A stretch of DNA of 64,000 nt from Pseudomonas azerbaijanoccidentalis (GTDB lineage: Bacteria > Pseudomonadota > Gammaproteobacteria > Pseudomonadales > Pseudomonadaceae), in assembly GCF_019145495.1 (NCBI RefSeq), contig NZ_JAHSTU010000001.1:868001-932000 (forward strand). Reading direction: 5' to 3'. Under the pieces are notes generated by a model. The model saw only the letters and a program-made list of their open reading frames with translations, was not told the origin of the DNA and searched no databases. Every line of letters begins with the position of its first letter. Within the stretch, counting starts at the first letter, position 1. Position numbers and translations under genes: made by a program. This document shows, piece after piece, positions 7,757-17,290 of this stretch.

Positions 7757-8119
7757 ATGGAGCGCATTCCGATTTTGCAAATGGGTGACTTCCTGCTGGT
7801 GACCATTCAGGTCGACATGCACGACCAGTTGGCACTGACCCTTCAGGACGACTTGTCGGAGCGCATCAGCCGCACTTCCGCCCGCGGCGTGTTGATCGAC
7901 ATCTCCGCCCTGGACATGGTCGACTCGTTCATTGGCCGAATGATCGGAACCATTTCCGGTCTTTCAAAAATCATGGATGCCCAGACGGTGCTGGTCGGCA
8001 TGCAACCCGCGGTGGCCATCACCCTGGTTGAGCTCGGCCTGACACTGCCCGGGGTCAGTACCGCGCTGAATGTCGAACGCGGGATGAAACTGCTTCAGGA
8101 TCGAGTACGTGAACAATGA
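7757..8119 (+). CDS. rsbS: RsbS-type STAS antagonist
   Basis: A single STAS domain of 120 aa. The motif DISALDMVDSFIGRMIG contains the serine (about S57) that corresponds to the RsbT-phosphorylated Ser of Bacillus RsbS, and GMQPAVAITLVELGLTLPGV matches the second conserved block. RsbS forms the stressosome shell with RsbR and sequesters RsbT. The gene begins four bases after rsbR stops and overlaps rsbT by four bases (ATGA), so stoichiometric co-translation is likely. Confidence 0.88.
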   Translation: MERIPILQMGDFLLVTIQVDMHDQLALTLQDDLSERISRTSARGVLIDISALDMVDSFIGRMIGTISGLSKIMDAQTVLVGMQPAVAITLVELGLTLPGVSTALNVERGMKLLQDRVREQ

Positions 8120-8520
8120 TCGTACGCAGCAGCGGCACTCATCCGATTCATATCGAGCAGGACGTGGTCCTGGCTCGACAACTCACGCGTAAGCTGGCCC
8201 AGGAGTGCGGCATGCGCCTGATCGACCTGACTAAATTGGTGACTGCCGTCAGCGAGCTCGCCCGAAACACCATGGTATACGGTGGGGGTGGCGACATGGA
8301 CTGGGAGATCCTCGACGACCACGCCCGCTGCGGCCTGCGTCTGTTGTTTCGCGACGAAGGCCCCGGCATTCCCGACATCAAACTGGCGATGACCGATGGC
8401 TGGACCTCCGGCAGCGGTCTCGGACTGGGCCTGACCGGCGCCAAGCGGCTGGTGGACGAGTTCGAACTCGACACCGCACCGGGCAAGGGCACTCGCATAA
8501 CGATCACCCGATGGACGTGA
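8116..8520 (+). CDS. rsbT: RsbT-type serine/threonine kinase (switch protein)
   Basis: This 134-aa GHKL ATPase has the RsbT signatures: VTAVSELARNTMVYGGGG (N-box), DEGPGIPDIKLAMTDGW (G1) and SGLGLGLTGAKRLVDEFEL (G2 lid). RsbT phosphorylates RsbS and RsbR, is then released, and activates a downstream partner (RsbU in Bacillus). No RsbU gene is visible in this window; the downstream partners here appear to be the histidine kinases. The gene overlaps the preceding one by four bases and the next one by ten. Confidence 0.9.
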   Translation: MIVRSSGTHPIHIEQDVVLARQLTRKLAQECGMRLIDLTKLVTAVSELARNTMVYGGGGDMDWEILDDHARCGLRLLFRDEGPGIPDIKLAMTDGWTSGSGLGLGLTGAKRLVDEFELDTAPGKGTRITITRWT

Positions 8521-9527
8521 ACTTTGGCAGTTCGCTGACGCAAGTGCTGATGATCGAGGACAGCAGTCAGATCGGTCACGCACGGCGTACAGCACAGAAT
8601 CTAGCGCAGGAACACGGCTTCGACAGTACCGATGCCGGGCGTGTCGCACTGGTCGCCACCGAGCTGGCCAGCAATATTCTCAAACACGCCGGCCGTGGCG
8701 AGATGCATTTGCGTTCGTTGCCTCGCGCCAGCGGCGCCGGCATCGAAATGCTTGCGGTCGACCGCGCCCAGGGCTTTGACGTACAGGCGTGCCTGACCGA
8801 TGGCTTCTCCACCGGCGGCACCCAGGGCATCGGGCTGGGTGCCGTTTCGCGGCAGACCGAGGTGTTCGACGTTTACGCCGATTCAAGGGGTTCCGTGCTG
8901 CTGACACGTCTGTATCCGCGACAGGACAAGGCTCCAGATCGACGCGTCGGCATTAGCCAGCACTCGTTGCGCAACGATCCGGCGTGCGGTGATGTGTGGC
9001 ATCTGGCATTCGATGGGCCACGCATCAGCGCGTTGGTGATCGATGGCCTGGGCCATGGCGAAGAAGCCGAACGAGCGGCCCGCGCCGGCGAAAAGTCTTT
9101 CGCGCGGTCGCCATTCGCCTCGCCGGTACTGGCATTGGAAGAGATACATCTGGCCATGATGGGTACACGCGGCGGTGCGCTGGCCATCGCGCAGTTCGAT
9201 GCCAGCCGCGACGCGCTGAAGTTCGTCGGCATCGGCAATATCGGCGCCTGCCTGATTGCGCCTGACAAGTCTCGCGGCCTGGCCTCCCACCCCGGCATCG
9301 TCGGCGGCCAGTATCGTAAGGCTCAAGCCTTTGACTATGCTCAGGTGAACGGACAGCTGTTGATCATGTACAGCGACGGCCTGCAGTCGCGCTGGAACCT
9401 GCAGGATTATCCCGGCCTGGTGCATCGCCATCCCGCGGTAATTGCCGCTATTTTGCACCGGGATTTCTGTCGTGGACGGGACGACGTCACGGTGGTGGTC
9501 ATTGCTCTGGAGGCCGTTCATGCCTGA
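8511..9527 (+). CDS. RsbX-like PP2C phosphatase with N-terminal GHKL kinase-like domain
   Basis: The protein has 338 aa. Residues 1-140 form a second GHKL/RsbW-like domain (VALVATELASNILKHAGRGE as N-box, FSTGGTQGIGLGAVSRQTEV as lid). Residues about 150-338 form a small SpoIIE/PP2C phosphatase domain with ALVIDGLGHGEEAERAAR, GGALAIAQF, GNIGACLI, MYSDGLQSRW and GRDDVTVVVI; the metal-binding Asp residues are in DGLGHG, SDG and RDD. The phosphatase half corresponds to Bacillus RsbX, which resets the stressosome by dephosphorylating RsbS and RsbR. The fused ATP-binding half adds a possible second input. The gene overlaps rsbT and the following kinase gene. Confidence 0.8.
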   Translation: MDVNFGSSLTQVLMIEDSSQIGHARRTAQNLAQEHGFDSTDAGRVALVATELASNILKHAGRGEMHLRSLPRASGAGIEMLAVDRAQGFDVQACLTDGFSTGGTQGIGLGAVSRQTEVFDVYADSRGSVLLTRLYPRQDKAPDRRVGISQHSLRNDPACGDVWHLAFDGPRISALVIDGLGHGEEAERAARAGEKSFARSPFASPVLALEEIHLAMMGTRGGALAIAQFDASRDALKFVGIGNIGACLIAPDKSRGLASHPGIVGGQYRKAQAFDYAQVNGQLLIMYSDGLQSRWNLQDYPGLVHRHPAVIAAILHRDFCRGRDDVTVVVIALEAVHA

Positions 9528-10395
9528 AGCACCTGCGACTCAGATCGACCAACAAGCGGCTCTGATCGCCCAGTTGCAAGGGGAAGCCGAAGCCCTGCGC
9601 GCCGAACTCGATGAAACCAACCAGGGGGTGTTGGCGCTGTACGCGGAACTCGACACCCAAGCCGAACAATTGCGTCAGGCCTCGGACCTGAAAAGTCGCT
9701 TTCTGTCGTACATGAGCCATGAGTTTCGTACCCCATTGGGCTCGATCCTGAGCATCGCCAGCCTGTTGACCGACGAGCTCGACGGCCCCTTGAGCCCCGA
9801 GCAACACAAACAAGTGGCCTTCGTCAGCAACTCTGCGCGCGAGCTGAGCGATATGGTCGACGACCTGCTGGATCTGGCGAAGATCGAAGCCGGGCGCATT
9901 ACCATTTCGCCGGCCTGGTTTGACATGTTCGATCTGTTCGCGGCCCTGCGCGGCATGTTTCGGCCGATTGTCGATGCCACCGCCGTGGACCTGATATTTG
10001 AAGAACCGGTAGGTCTGCCGCGTTTGTACACCGACGACAAGAAACTTGCGCAGATCCTGCGCAACTTCATTTCCAATTCGCTGAAATTCACCATGCACGG
10101 AGAAGTCCGGGTCTCGGCAAGCCTTGAAAACAGCTCACACGTGCGGTTTGCCGTCAGCGATACCGGAATAGGTATCGCTCCAGAGCTACATGGCGCATTG
10201 TTCGAAGACTTTTCCCAGGTTGATTCCCCATTGCAAAAGCGCCTGCGCGGAACCGGGCTCGGACTGTCGCTGTGCAAACGCTTCGCAGGTTTGCTGGGTG
10301 GCGAAGTCGGGGTTCAGAGTACGCCGGGCTCGGGATCGACCTTTTACGTGATCATCCCGCTGGCCATCGCCACGGAGTCTGCCGATGAAACGTGA
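9520..10395 (+). CDS. Soluble sensor histidine kinase
   Basis: This 291-aa cytoplasmic protein has no membrane helix. Residues 8-58 are a coiled coil (QQAALIAQLQGEAEALRAEL). The HisKA motif FLSYMSHEFRTPLGS puts the phosphorylated His at about residue 67. The HATPase_c domain follows with N-box NFISNSLKFT, G1 DTGIGIAPE and G2 GTGLGLSLCKRFAGLLGG. GGAG lies six to nine bases before the chosen ATG; an upstream in-frame start would sit deep inside the phosphatase gene. It overlaps the phosphatase gene by eight bases and the hybrid kinase by eleven. With no sensor domain, its input probably comes from RsbT or another protein of the operon. Confidence 0.85.
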   Translation: MPEAPATQIDQQAALIAQLQGEAEALRAELDETNQGVLALYAELDTQAEQLRQASDLKSRFLSYMSHEFRTPLGSILSIASLLTDELDGPLSPEQHKQVAFVSNSARELSDMVDDLLDLAKIEAGRITISPAWFDMFDLFAALRGMFRPIVDATAVDLIFEEPVGLPRLYTDDKKLAQILRNFISNSLKFTMHGEVRVSASLENSSHVRFAVSDTGIGIAPELHGALFEDFSQVDSPLQKRLRGTGLGLSLCKRFAGLLGGEVGVQSTPGSGSTFYVIIPLAIATESADET

Positions 10396-12328
10396 TCTGC
10401 GCCTGTTGGTCGTCGATGACAATATCGCCACGCGCTATGCCCTGCGCCGGCGGCTGGAGCGTCATGGCTATGAAGTACTCGAAGCCGGCACTGGCGGCGA
10501 GGGGCTGGAGTTGATCGATAGCGTCAACTTCGATGCACTGATCCTCGACGTCAACCTGCCCGACATGAGCGGCTTCGACATCGTGCGTAAACTGCGCTCC
10601 GACCCCGCGACCGCCCTGCTGCCGGTGATTCACGTGTCGGCCGCGTCGATCCAGACGGGTGACATCATCACCGGTCTGGATGCGGGCGCCGACGCTTACC
10701 TGATTCACCCGGTGGACCCGGATGTGCTACTGGCGACGCTGCGCACCTTGCTGCGAGTACGCGAAACCGAGAATGCCCTGCGCGAAAGCGAGGCGCGGTT
10801 TCGCGAAATCTTTGTCAATGTGTCGGCACCTATCGCGGTACTGGACGCCGACCTGAAAATCCACGAATGCAACCATGCCTTCGCTCAACTGATACAGGAC
10901 AATCTCGCCCCCGATACGCTCGCGGAGTGCTTCGCCGACAACCAGCTCGCCGTCATCAACGAACTGCGCCTGCGTCTGGCCTACGGCGAACGCTGGAAAG
11001 GCACGCTGAACATGCGCGTCAACGGCCAATTGCGCGAAACCGAGTGGCAGATCTCGCCCTATCGCACCCCGCAATTGAGCCTGGTTTTTGTTGAGGATGT
11101 CACCGAACATCGCCACCGCGAGCGCTCGCACCTGGCGCAACTGGACGACGCCACGACTCAGCTGGCCAAGGAAGTGGCCGAACGCGCACGCACCGAGGCC
11201 CAGCTGTTGCAAGTGCAGAAAATGGACGCTCTGGGCAAATTGACCGGCGGCATTGCCCACGACTTCAACAACCTGCTCACCGGGATCATCACCAGCCTGG
11301 AACTGATCCAGAAGCGAGTCGCCGATTCGCGCACCGACAAGGTCCAGTTCTATACCGAAGCGGCGTTGAATTCGGCGATGAGTGCGGCGGCCCTGACCCA
11401 TCGCCTGCTGGCATTCGCCCGGCAACAGCCGCTCGATACGCGACCAGTGGACATCAACGAAAACATCCGCTCCCTTGAAGAACTGCTGGTGCGGACCATC
11501 GGTGAACGCATTGCCCTGAAGCTTGAACTGACGAGCAAAGCCGCGATTGCCCTGGTCGACCCGATCCAGTTGGAAAGCGCCGTGCTCAATCTGGTGATCA
11601 ACGCGCGCGACGCCCTGCCCCAAGGCGGAAATATCTGGGTCAACACCTACGCCGCCTATTCCCATGGTGATCCCAATCTGGCCGATGGCGCGTATGTCGC
11701 CTTGTCGGTGCGCGATGACGGCACCGGGATTGAGCACAGCGTGATCGACAAGGTGTTCGATCCGTTCTTCACCACCAAACCACTGGGCCAGGGCACCGGC
11801 CTCGGATTGTCGACTATCTACGGTTTCGCCCGACAATCCGGTGGCGATGCGCACATCCGCAGCGTGGCACGACGCGGCACCGAAGTGACCATCATGCTGC
11901 CCGCCAGCTCCGACCCCACCGCCAGCGAAACCCTGCCCACCACCGTCGACCCTCAAGGGGCCGGCGAACACATATTGATCGTCGAGGACACGCCGTCGGT
12001 GCGCATGTTCGTTGCCGAAGTGTTGGTGGATGCCGGTTACCGCTGTACGCAAGTGGCTGACATCGAGGGGGCTCTGGAACGCCTGCAGAATGATCAATCC
12101 ATTGATCTGCTGCTGACCGACGTCGGCCTGCCGCGCATGAGCGGCCGGGAGCTGGCCGATGTTGCCCGTGGGTGGCGCAACAAACTGCCGATCCTGTTCA
12201 TGACCGGTTACGCCGAAACCGCAATCAACCGCCAGGTGTTTCTGGGTGACGGTATGGAAATGTTGATCAAGCCATTCCAGATCAAGGAACTGCTGGACAA
12301 GGTGCGGCGTACGATCGACGGCACCTAG
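10385..12328 (+). CDS. Hybrid sensor histidine kinase: receiver-PAS-HisKA-HATPase-receiver
   Basis: The protein has 647 aa with no membrane segment. The domain order is an N-terminal receiver (LVVDDN; phospho-acceptor D55 in LILDVNLPDMSG), a PAS domain at about residues 135-245 (FREIFVNVSAPIAVLDADL), a coiled coil, HisKA (MDALGKLTGGIAHDFNNLL), HATPase (NLVINARDALP, DDGTGIEHSVIDKVFDPFF, GTGLGLSTIYGFARQSGG) and a C-terminal receiver with D579 in LLTDVGLPRMSG. It is the last gene of the stressosome operon. The double-receiver layout suggests a phosphorelay, with the first receiver probably taking phosphate from the neighbouring kinase. No DNA-binding output is encoded in the operon. A REP pair follows the stop. 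Confidence 0.88.
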   Translation: MKRDLRLLVVDDNIATRYALRRRLERHGYEVLEAGTGGEGLELIDSVNFDALILDVNLPDMSGFDIVRKLRSDPATALLPVIHVSAASIQTGDIITGLDAGADAYLIHPVDPDVLLATLRTLLRVRETENALRESEARFREIFVNVSAPIAVLDADLKIHECNHAFAQLIQDNLAPDTLAECFADNQLAVINELRLRLAYGERWKGTLNMRVNGQLRETEWQISPYRTPQLSLVFVEDVTEHRHRERSHLAQLDDATTQLAKEVAERARTEAQLLQVQKMDALGKLTGGIAHDFNNLLTGIITSLELIQKRVADSRTDKVQFYTEAALNSAMSAAALTHRLLAFARQQPLDTRPVDINENIRSLEELLVRTIGERIALKLELTSKAAIALVDPIQLESAVLNLVINARDALPQGGNIWVNTYAAYSHGDPNLADGAYVALSVRDDGTGIEHSVIDKVFDPFFTTKPLGQGTGLGLSTIYGFARQSGGDAHIRSVARRGTEVTIMLPASSDPTASETLPTTVDPQGAGEHILIVEDTPSVRMFVAEVLVDAGYRCTQVADIEGALERLQNDQSIDLLLTDVGLPRMSGRELADVARGWRNKLPILFMTGYAETAINRQVFLGDGMEMLIKPFQIKELLDKVRRTIDGT

Positions 12329-12330
12329 AA

Positions 12331-12411
12331 GATCAAATGATCGCAGCCTTCGGCAGCGCCTACAGGTGCACGCAGCCCCGTGTAGGCGCTGCCGCAGACT
12401 GCGATCTTTTG
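12331..12411. repeat. REP pair (variant with GGCGCTGCCGCAGACTGCGATC)
   Basis: Two inverted REP copies lie between the convergent hybrid kinase and uvrA-like genes. Long stems with T-runs at both ends make it a likely transcription barrier in both directions. Confidence 0.85.
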
Positions 12412-12418
12412 TTTCAGC

Positions 12419-15040
12419 TCACAACAAAGCCCTGGCCAAAAACGGCGCTGTCCGGCTCTTTTTACTCTTGGCCACTTTCTGCGGCGTCCCCGCCACGACA
12501 ATCCTGCCGCCCTGATCCCCGGCCCCAGGGCCAATGTCGATCACCCAGTCGCACTGCGCCACCACACGCATCTCGTGCTCGACAACGATCACGGTGTGTC
12601 CGGCCGTGACCAGATTGTTCAGCTGTTCCAGCAAGCGATCGACGTCTCGCGGGTGCAGGCCCGTGGTCGGTTCATCGAGCACGTATAAGGTCGCCCCGCG
12701 TTGATTGCGTTGCAGCTCGGTGGCCAGTTTGATGCGCTGGGCTTCGCCGCCTGACAACTCGGTGGCCGGTTGACCCAGGCGCAGGTAACCGAGGCCGATG
12801 TCGCGCAGTACCTCCAGCGAGCGCCGAATAGCCGCTTGTTCGACGAACACCTCCACGGCTTGGTCCACGGTCAGCTGCAGCACCTGCGCAATACTGCGGC
12901 CCTGCCAGGTGATCGCCAGCGTGTCGGGGTTGTAGCGGGCACCGTGGCAAGTCGGGCATGGCGCGTAGACGCTGGGCATGAACAGCAATTCAACGCTGAC
13001 AAAACCTTCGCCCTCGCAGGTCGGGCAACGGCCCTTGGCGACGTTGAAAGAAAACTGCCCGGCGTCGTACCCCGCCGCTTGGGCCTCGGGTGTGGCGGCG
13101 TAGAGCTTGCGCACGTTGTCGAACAGCCCGGTATAAGTCGCAAGATTTGAGCGCGGCGTGCGGCCAATGGGTTTCTGATCGACTTGCACCAGCCGTTTGA
13201 TCGACGCCAGCCCTGCCGTGACCTGACCGCCGCTGGTTTGCGGCGCATCGTCTTCCAGACTCAATTCTTGCGGCTCGTTCTCGACGGCCGGACGCCCCAG
13301 ATGTGCGCCGACCAACTCCAGCAACGCCTGGCTGACGAGGCTGGATTTGCCCGAACCCGAAACACCGGTCACCGCGGTGAAACAACCCAAGGGAAACTCG
13401 ACACTGAGGTTGTTCAGGTTATTGCGAGTGATGCCTTCCAGCCGCAACCAGTCGCTGGCCTTGCGGCTGACCCGCGACTGGCTGACGCTCTCGGCAAACA
13501 GATAGGCGCGGGTTTGCGAGTCGGCCACATCAGCCAACCCGGCCGGCGTGCCGCTGTACAGCACCCGCCCGCCGTGCTCGCCCGCTGCCGGGCCGACATC
13601 GATCAACCAGTCAGCGCGGCGCATGGTCTCCAGATCGTGTTCGACCACAAACAAGGTATTGCCCGCCGCCTTCAAACGTTGCAAGGCTTCGAACAACGCT
13701 TCGCCATCGGCGGGGTGCAAACCGGCAGAAGGTTCGTCCAGCACGTAGATCACACCAAACAGCTGCGAACCCAGTTGCGTCGCCAGGCGCAAACGCTGCA
13801 ACTCACCCGACGACAGCGTCGGCGTGCTGCGCTCCAGCGCCAGGTAACCCAGACCCAGGTCGGTCAGGGTGCTGACCCGCTCCAGCAAATCCTGGGCGAT
13901 CCGTTGTGCGGCCAGACGCTTCTCCACCGACAGGTTCGGCGTGTGGCGTACATCCGGAGCATTGGCGTGGCCGCTGGCGCCGTGGGCCACGCGCTGTTCA
14001 CGGGCCTCGCGGGTCTGGTCGTGGGTCAGCACTTCGCCCGCTTCATCACCTTCTTCAAGGTAATGCCGGGCTGCTACGGGTTTGAGCACTTCGGCCACTT
14101 GCAGCAACGGCATCTGCGACAGTTCGCCGATGTCGTAACCGGCGAACGTCACCGACAACGCCTCGCGCTTAAGCCGTTTGCCGTCGCACAAAGGGCAAGG
14201 GCTGCCGAGCATGAATTGCGAAACACGCTTCTTCATCAACGCACTTTGCGAGTGAGTGAAGGTGTGCAGGATGTAGCGCCGCGCGCCAGTGAAGGTGCCC
14301 TGATAACTTGGCTCCATTTTGCGCTTGAGAGCGACCCGGGTTTCTTCCGGCGTAAGCCCGGCATACACCGGCACGGTCGGGGTTTCTTCGGTGAAGAGAA
14401 TCCAGTCGCGCTGCTTTTTGGGTAGCTTGCGCCACGGAATATCAACGTCGTAGCCCATGGTCACCAGGATGTCCCGCAGGTTCTGGCCCTGCCACGCCAA
14501 GGGCCAGGAAGCTACGGCACGCTGGCGGATGGTCAGGCTCGGGTCCGGGACCATCAGCGCTTCGGTGACTTCATACACCCGCCCCAAGCCGTGACATTCA
14601 GGACAAGCACCTTGCGGGGTATTGGGTGAAAAGTCTTCGGCATACAGCATCGGTTGCCCCGGCGGGTAACTGCCGGCACGCGAATACAGCATGCGGATCA
14701 GGCTCGACAGGGTCGTGACGCTGCCCACCGAAGAGCGCGTGCTCGGCGTGCCCCGTTGTTGTTGCAAGGCGACGGCGGGCGGCAGGCCTTCGATGGAATC
14801 CACGTCCGGCACGCCCACCTGATCGATGAGCCGCCGCGCGTAAGGCGCCACCGACTCGAAATAGCGGCGTTGCGCTTCGGCGTACAGCGTCGAAAACGCC
14901 AGTGACGATTTGCCCGAACCGGACACCCCGGTGAACACCACCAGGGCGTCGCGGGGAATATCGACGTCGACATTCTTGAGGTTGTGTTCCCGGGCGCCAC
15001 GCACCCTGACCATGTCGGAGGGAGGGTTGGAGGTCATCAT
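12419..15040 (-). CDS. UvrA-like ABC ATPase lacking the UvrB-binding domain (UvrA2 type)
   Basis: This 873-aa protein has two ABC modules. Walker A motifs are [14 protein letters not shown] near the start and [14 protein letters not shown] near residue 560; the signatures are [12 protein letters not shown] and [12 protein letters not shown]. Four zinc-type CxxC pairs are visible ([37 protein letters not shown]). After the Q-loop segment [12 protein letters not shown] the sequence runs almost directly into [18 protein letters not shown], so the roughly 130-residue UvrB-binding insert of canonical UvrA is missing. This is the UvrA2/class II layout, linked to DNA-damage or drug tolerance rather than standard excision repair. 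A low-complexity His/Glu/Ala stretch ([18 protein letters not shown]) lies in the middle. Role uncertain. Confidence 0.85.
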   Translation of the reverse strand: MMTSNPPSDMVRVRGAREHNLKNVDVDIPRDALVVFTGVSGSGKSSLAFSTLYAEAQRRYFESVAPYARRLIDQVGVPDVDSIEGLPPAVALQQQRGTPSTRSSVGSVTTLSSLIRMLYSRAGSYPPGQPMLYAEDFSPNTPQGACPECHGLGRVYEVTEALMVPDPSLTIRQRAVASWPLAWQGQNLRDILVTMGYDVDIPWRKLPKKQRDWILFTEETPTVPVYAGLTPEETRVALKRKMEPSYQGTFTGARRYILHTFTHSQSALMKKRVSQFMLGSPCPLCDGKRLKREALSVTFAGYDIGELSQMPLLQVAEVLKPVAARHYLEEGDEAGEVLTHDQTREAREQRVAHGASGHANAPDVRHTPNLSVEKRLAAQRIAQDLLERVSTLTDLGLGYLALERSTPTLSSGELQRLRLATQLGSQLFGVIYVLDEPSAGLHPADGEALFEALQRLKAAGNTLFVVEHDLETMRRADWLIDVGPAAGEHGGRVLYSGTPAGLADVADSQTRAYLFAESVSQSRVSRKASDWLRLEGITRNNLNNLSVEFPLGCFTAVTGVSGSGKSSLVSQALLELVGAHLGRPAVENEPQELSLEDDAPQTSGGQVTAGLASIKRLVQVDQKPIGRTPRSNLATYTGLFDNVRKLYAATPEAQAAGYDAGQFSFNVAKGRCPTCEGEGFVSVELLFMPSVYAPCPTCHGARYNPDTLAITWQGRSIAQVLQLTVDQAVEVFVEQAAIRRSLEVLRDIGLGYLRLGQPATELSGGEAQRIKLATELQRNQRGATLYVLDEPTTGLHPRDVDRLLEQLNNLVTAGHTVIVVEHEMRVVAQCDWVIDIGPGAGDQGGRIVVAGTPQKVAKSKKSRTAPFLARALL

Positions 15041-15074
15041 GCAGCCTTGTTCAAAAGGTGATGGATAGACGTGA

Positions 15075-15170
15075 CTGTAGGAGCTGCCGCAGGCTGCGAT
15101 CTTTTGGCGGTCTTGAAATGGTTGTTGATCAAGATCAAATGACCGCAGCCTGCGGCAGCTCCTGCACAGG
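15075..15170. repeat. REP pair
   Basis: Inverted copies of GTAGGAGCTGCCGCAGGCTGCGATC are separated by about 45 bases, between the uvrA-like start and the hybrid kinase stop. Confidence 0.85.
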
Positions 15171-15178
15171 ATGTGTGT

Positions 15179-17290
15179 TTACCCATTGAGCACGGTGCGC
15201 ACCATTCGGGTCAGCGCATCCGGGCTATAAGGTTTGCTCAGCAAATGGGTGTCGGGGCTAAGCTGGTGATTGCGCGAAATAATGTCACGGGTATGCCCCG
15301 AGGTGAACAGCACGGCCACCGGCGGATCTTGCACCTTGGCCCAGGCGGCCAAGTCCGAACTCTTGATCAGGCCGGGCATGACCACATCCGTGAAAATCAA
15401 GTCTACCGCCACCCCTTCCAACAACATCTGCATGGCGACGTCGGCGTTGGCAGCGATCAGCACCTCATAGCCCTCTTCGCGCAACAGCTCTACTGTCGAA
15501 GCGCGCACCGCGTCATTGTCCTCCACCACCAGCACCCGTTCGTGACCGCCCTGCTGCTGCACGTCCGGCGCGAGGGTTTCATCGTCCATCGAACGCAAAC
15601 TGCGTGGGAAATATAGCGCTACACGGGTGCCCTGGCCGACGACGCTGGACATCTCGATATGGCCGCCACTCTGCTTGACGAAACCGAACACCATGCTCAA
15701 CCCCAGCCCCGTGCCCTGCCCGTCGGGCTTGGTGGTGAAAAACGGTTCGAAGGCCTGCGCGAGCACCTGCGGCGCCATGCCGCCGCCCGTATCGGCCACA
15801 CAAACCCGCACGTAGTCGCCAGCCACAATGCCTTTACCTGCGCAGAACCCACGGTCGAGGCTGATGTTGTCGGCGTTCAGCTCGATAGTGCCCTCGCCCT
15901 TCATCGCGTCGCGGGCGTTGATTGCCAGGTTGAGGATGGCGTTTTCCAACTGATTGCGGTCGACGAAAATCCGCCAGGACTCGGCAGGCGTCGTCATGTG
16001 GACCTGCAAGGTTTCCCCCAGCGCACGCTGCAACAGTTCACTAAGACCGTCGAAAATCTGCTGGGGCGTGCAGATCGCCGGAGACAGTGGCTGACGACGG
16101 GCAAACGCCAGCAATTGCGAAGACAGCTTCGCGCCGCGCTCGACAGCGGCAATCGAAGCGCTGACCCGCCGTTGCACATTAGCGTTGTCCGGTTCGTGCC
16201 GGGCCAGCAGATGCAGGTTGCCGGCAATCACCTGCAGCAGGTTATTGAAGTCGTGGGCCACGCCACCGGTGAGGCCGCCAATGGCTTCGAGCTTTTGCGA
16301 CTGACGCAATTGTTCTTCCGCCGCCAGCCGCGCTTCAACTTCATCCGCGACGCGCTGCTCCAGGTTGCGGGTGAACTTGAGCAAGGATTCTTCGGCGATT
16401 TTGCGTTCATGGATGTCGATCAGCACACCGGGGAAACGCAACGGCTCATCCTGCTCATCGAACTCGCAACAGCCGCTGGCCAACACCCACAGATAACTGC
16501 CGTCGGGGCGCAACACCCGATACTCGGCGTTGAACGCTGAACCGGTCTGCATCGATCGTTGGACTTGCTCCTGAACCCAGGGACGGTCGTCGGGGTGGAT
16601 ACGCGCTTCGGCCATATCCTGCGGCAGATTTTGCAGGCTTTGCCCGGCGGGATAGGAAAAGGTGCGGGCGAAGCGTTCATCGCCACTCAATACGTTGGAC
16701 TTGATGTCCCAGACGAAAGAGCCGAGTAAGGCCCCAGCATTCAGCGCCAGGCGCACCCGCTCGTTATCGGCGCGATAGGCGTTTTCCGCCGCTTGGCGCA
16801 GACGCTCGGAAATCATGAATTCAGTGGTTTCGACCACCATCGCCATGACGCCGGCGGGGTAACCGTCGTCGTTGGCAACCGGGCTGTAGTAGAGGTCCAG
16901 CCAGACGTCTTCCGGAACACCGTCGCGCAGCAACACCAGTTCCTTGTTGCGAAAAGACAGGGTGCCGCCCGCCAGGCAGGTATCGACCACGTGCCGATTG
17001 AATTCGGCCACTTCCGGCCAACCCAGCTCCACCGGGGCTCCCAACAGATAAGGATGACGCCCGCCGGCAAACTCCGAGTAGGCGTCGTTATAGATCATGT
17101 AACCGGGCCGGCCCCAGAGCATCACCATCGGCAACGGTGAAGCGAGCATCAACTGCACCGTACTGCTCAGGCTCCTGGTCCAGTTGTCGATCGGCCCCAA
17201 CTCGGTCCCGCTCCAGTCGAACGCACGAATGCGCTCGGCCATTTCGCCGCTCCAGCCGGAGCACCCATGGCTATCTTCTAGAAACTGCAT
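15179..17290 (-). CDS. PAS-containing hybrid sensor histidine kinase
   Basis: This 703-aa cytoplasmic protein begins with a PAS-like domain (about residues 20-150, with FDWSGTELGPIDNWTRSLS, a pattern common in bacterial photosensor/HWE-like kinases). A second PAS with PAC motif follows (about 180-305; AEARIHPDDRPWVQ, YRVLRPDGSYLWVLA). Then come a coiled coil, HisKA (LEAIGGLTGGVAHDFNNLLQV), HATPase (NLAINARDAM, DTGGGMAPQVLAQAFEPFF, GTGLGLSMVFGFVKQSGG) and a C-terminal receiver (VLVVEDNDAVRAS, acceptor Asp in LIFTDVVMPG). It lacks an output domain, so it must pass phosphate to a partner elsewhere. The ribosome binding site before this ATG is weak. It is a monocistronic gene bounded by REPs. Confidence 0.88.
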   Translation of the reverse strand: MQFLEDSHGCSGWSGEMAERIRAFDWSGTELGPIDNWTRSLSSTVQLMLASPLPMVMLWGRPGYMIYNDAYSEFAGGRHPYLLGAPVELGWPEVAEFNRHVVDTCLAGGTLSFRNKELVLLRDGVPEDVWLDLYYSPVANDDGYPAGVMAMVVETTEFMISERLRQAAENAYRADNERVRLALNAGALLGSFVWDIKSNVLSGDERFARTFSYPAGQSLQNLPQDMAEARIHPDDRPWVQEQVQRSMQTGSAFNAEYRVLRPDGSYLWVLASGCCEFDEQDEPLRFPGVLIDIHERKIAEESLLKFTRNLEQRVADEVEARLAAEEQLRQSQKLEAIGGLTGGVAHDFNNLLQVIAGNLHLLARHEPDNANVQRRVSASIAAVERGAKLSSQLLAFARRQPLSPAICTPQQIFDGLSELLQRALGETLQVHMTTPAESWRIFVDRNQLENAILNLAINARDAMKGEGTIELNADNISLDRGFCAGKGIVAGDYVRVCVADTGGGMAPQVLAQAFEPFFTTKPDGQGTGLGLSMVFGFVKQSGGHIEMSSVVGQGTRVALYFPRSLRSMDDETLAPDVQQQGGHERVLVVEDNDAVRASTVELLREEGYEVLIAANADVAMQMLLEGVAVDLIFTDVVMPGLIKSSDLAAWAKVQDPPVAVLFTSGHTRDIISRNHQLSPDTHLLSKPYSPDALTRMVRTVLNG

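Noticed and set aside
13184..14425. 413-codon plus-strand open frame within the uvrA-like gene
   Set aside because: It is an antisense shadow; the minus-strand product has intact ABC and zinc motifs.
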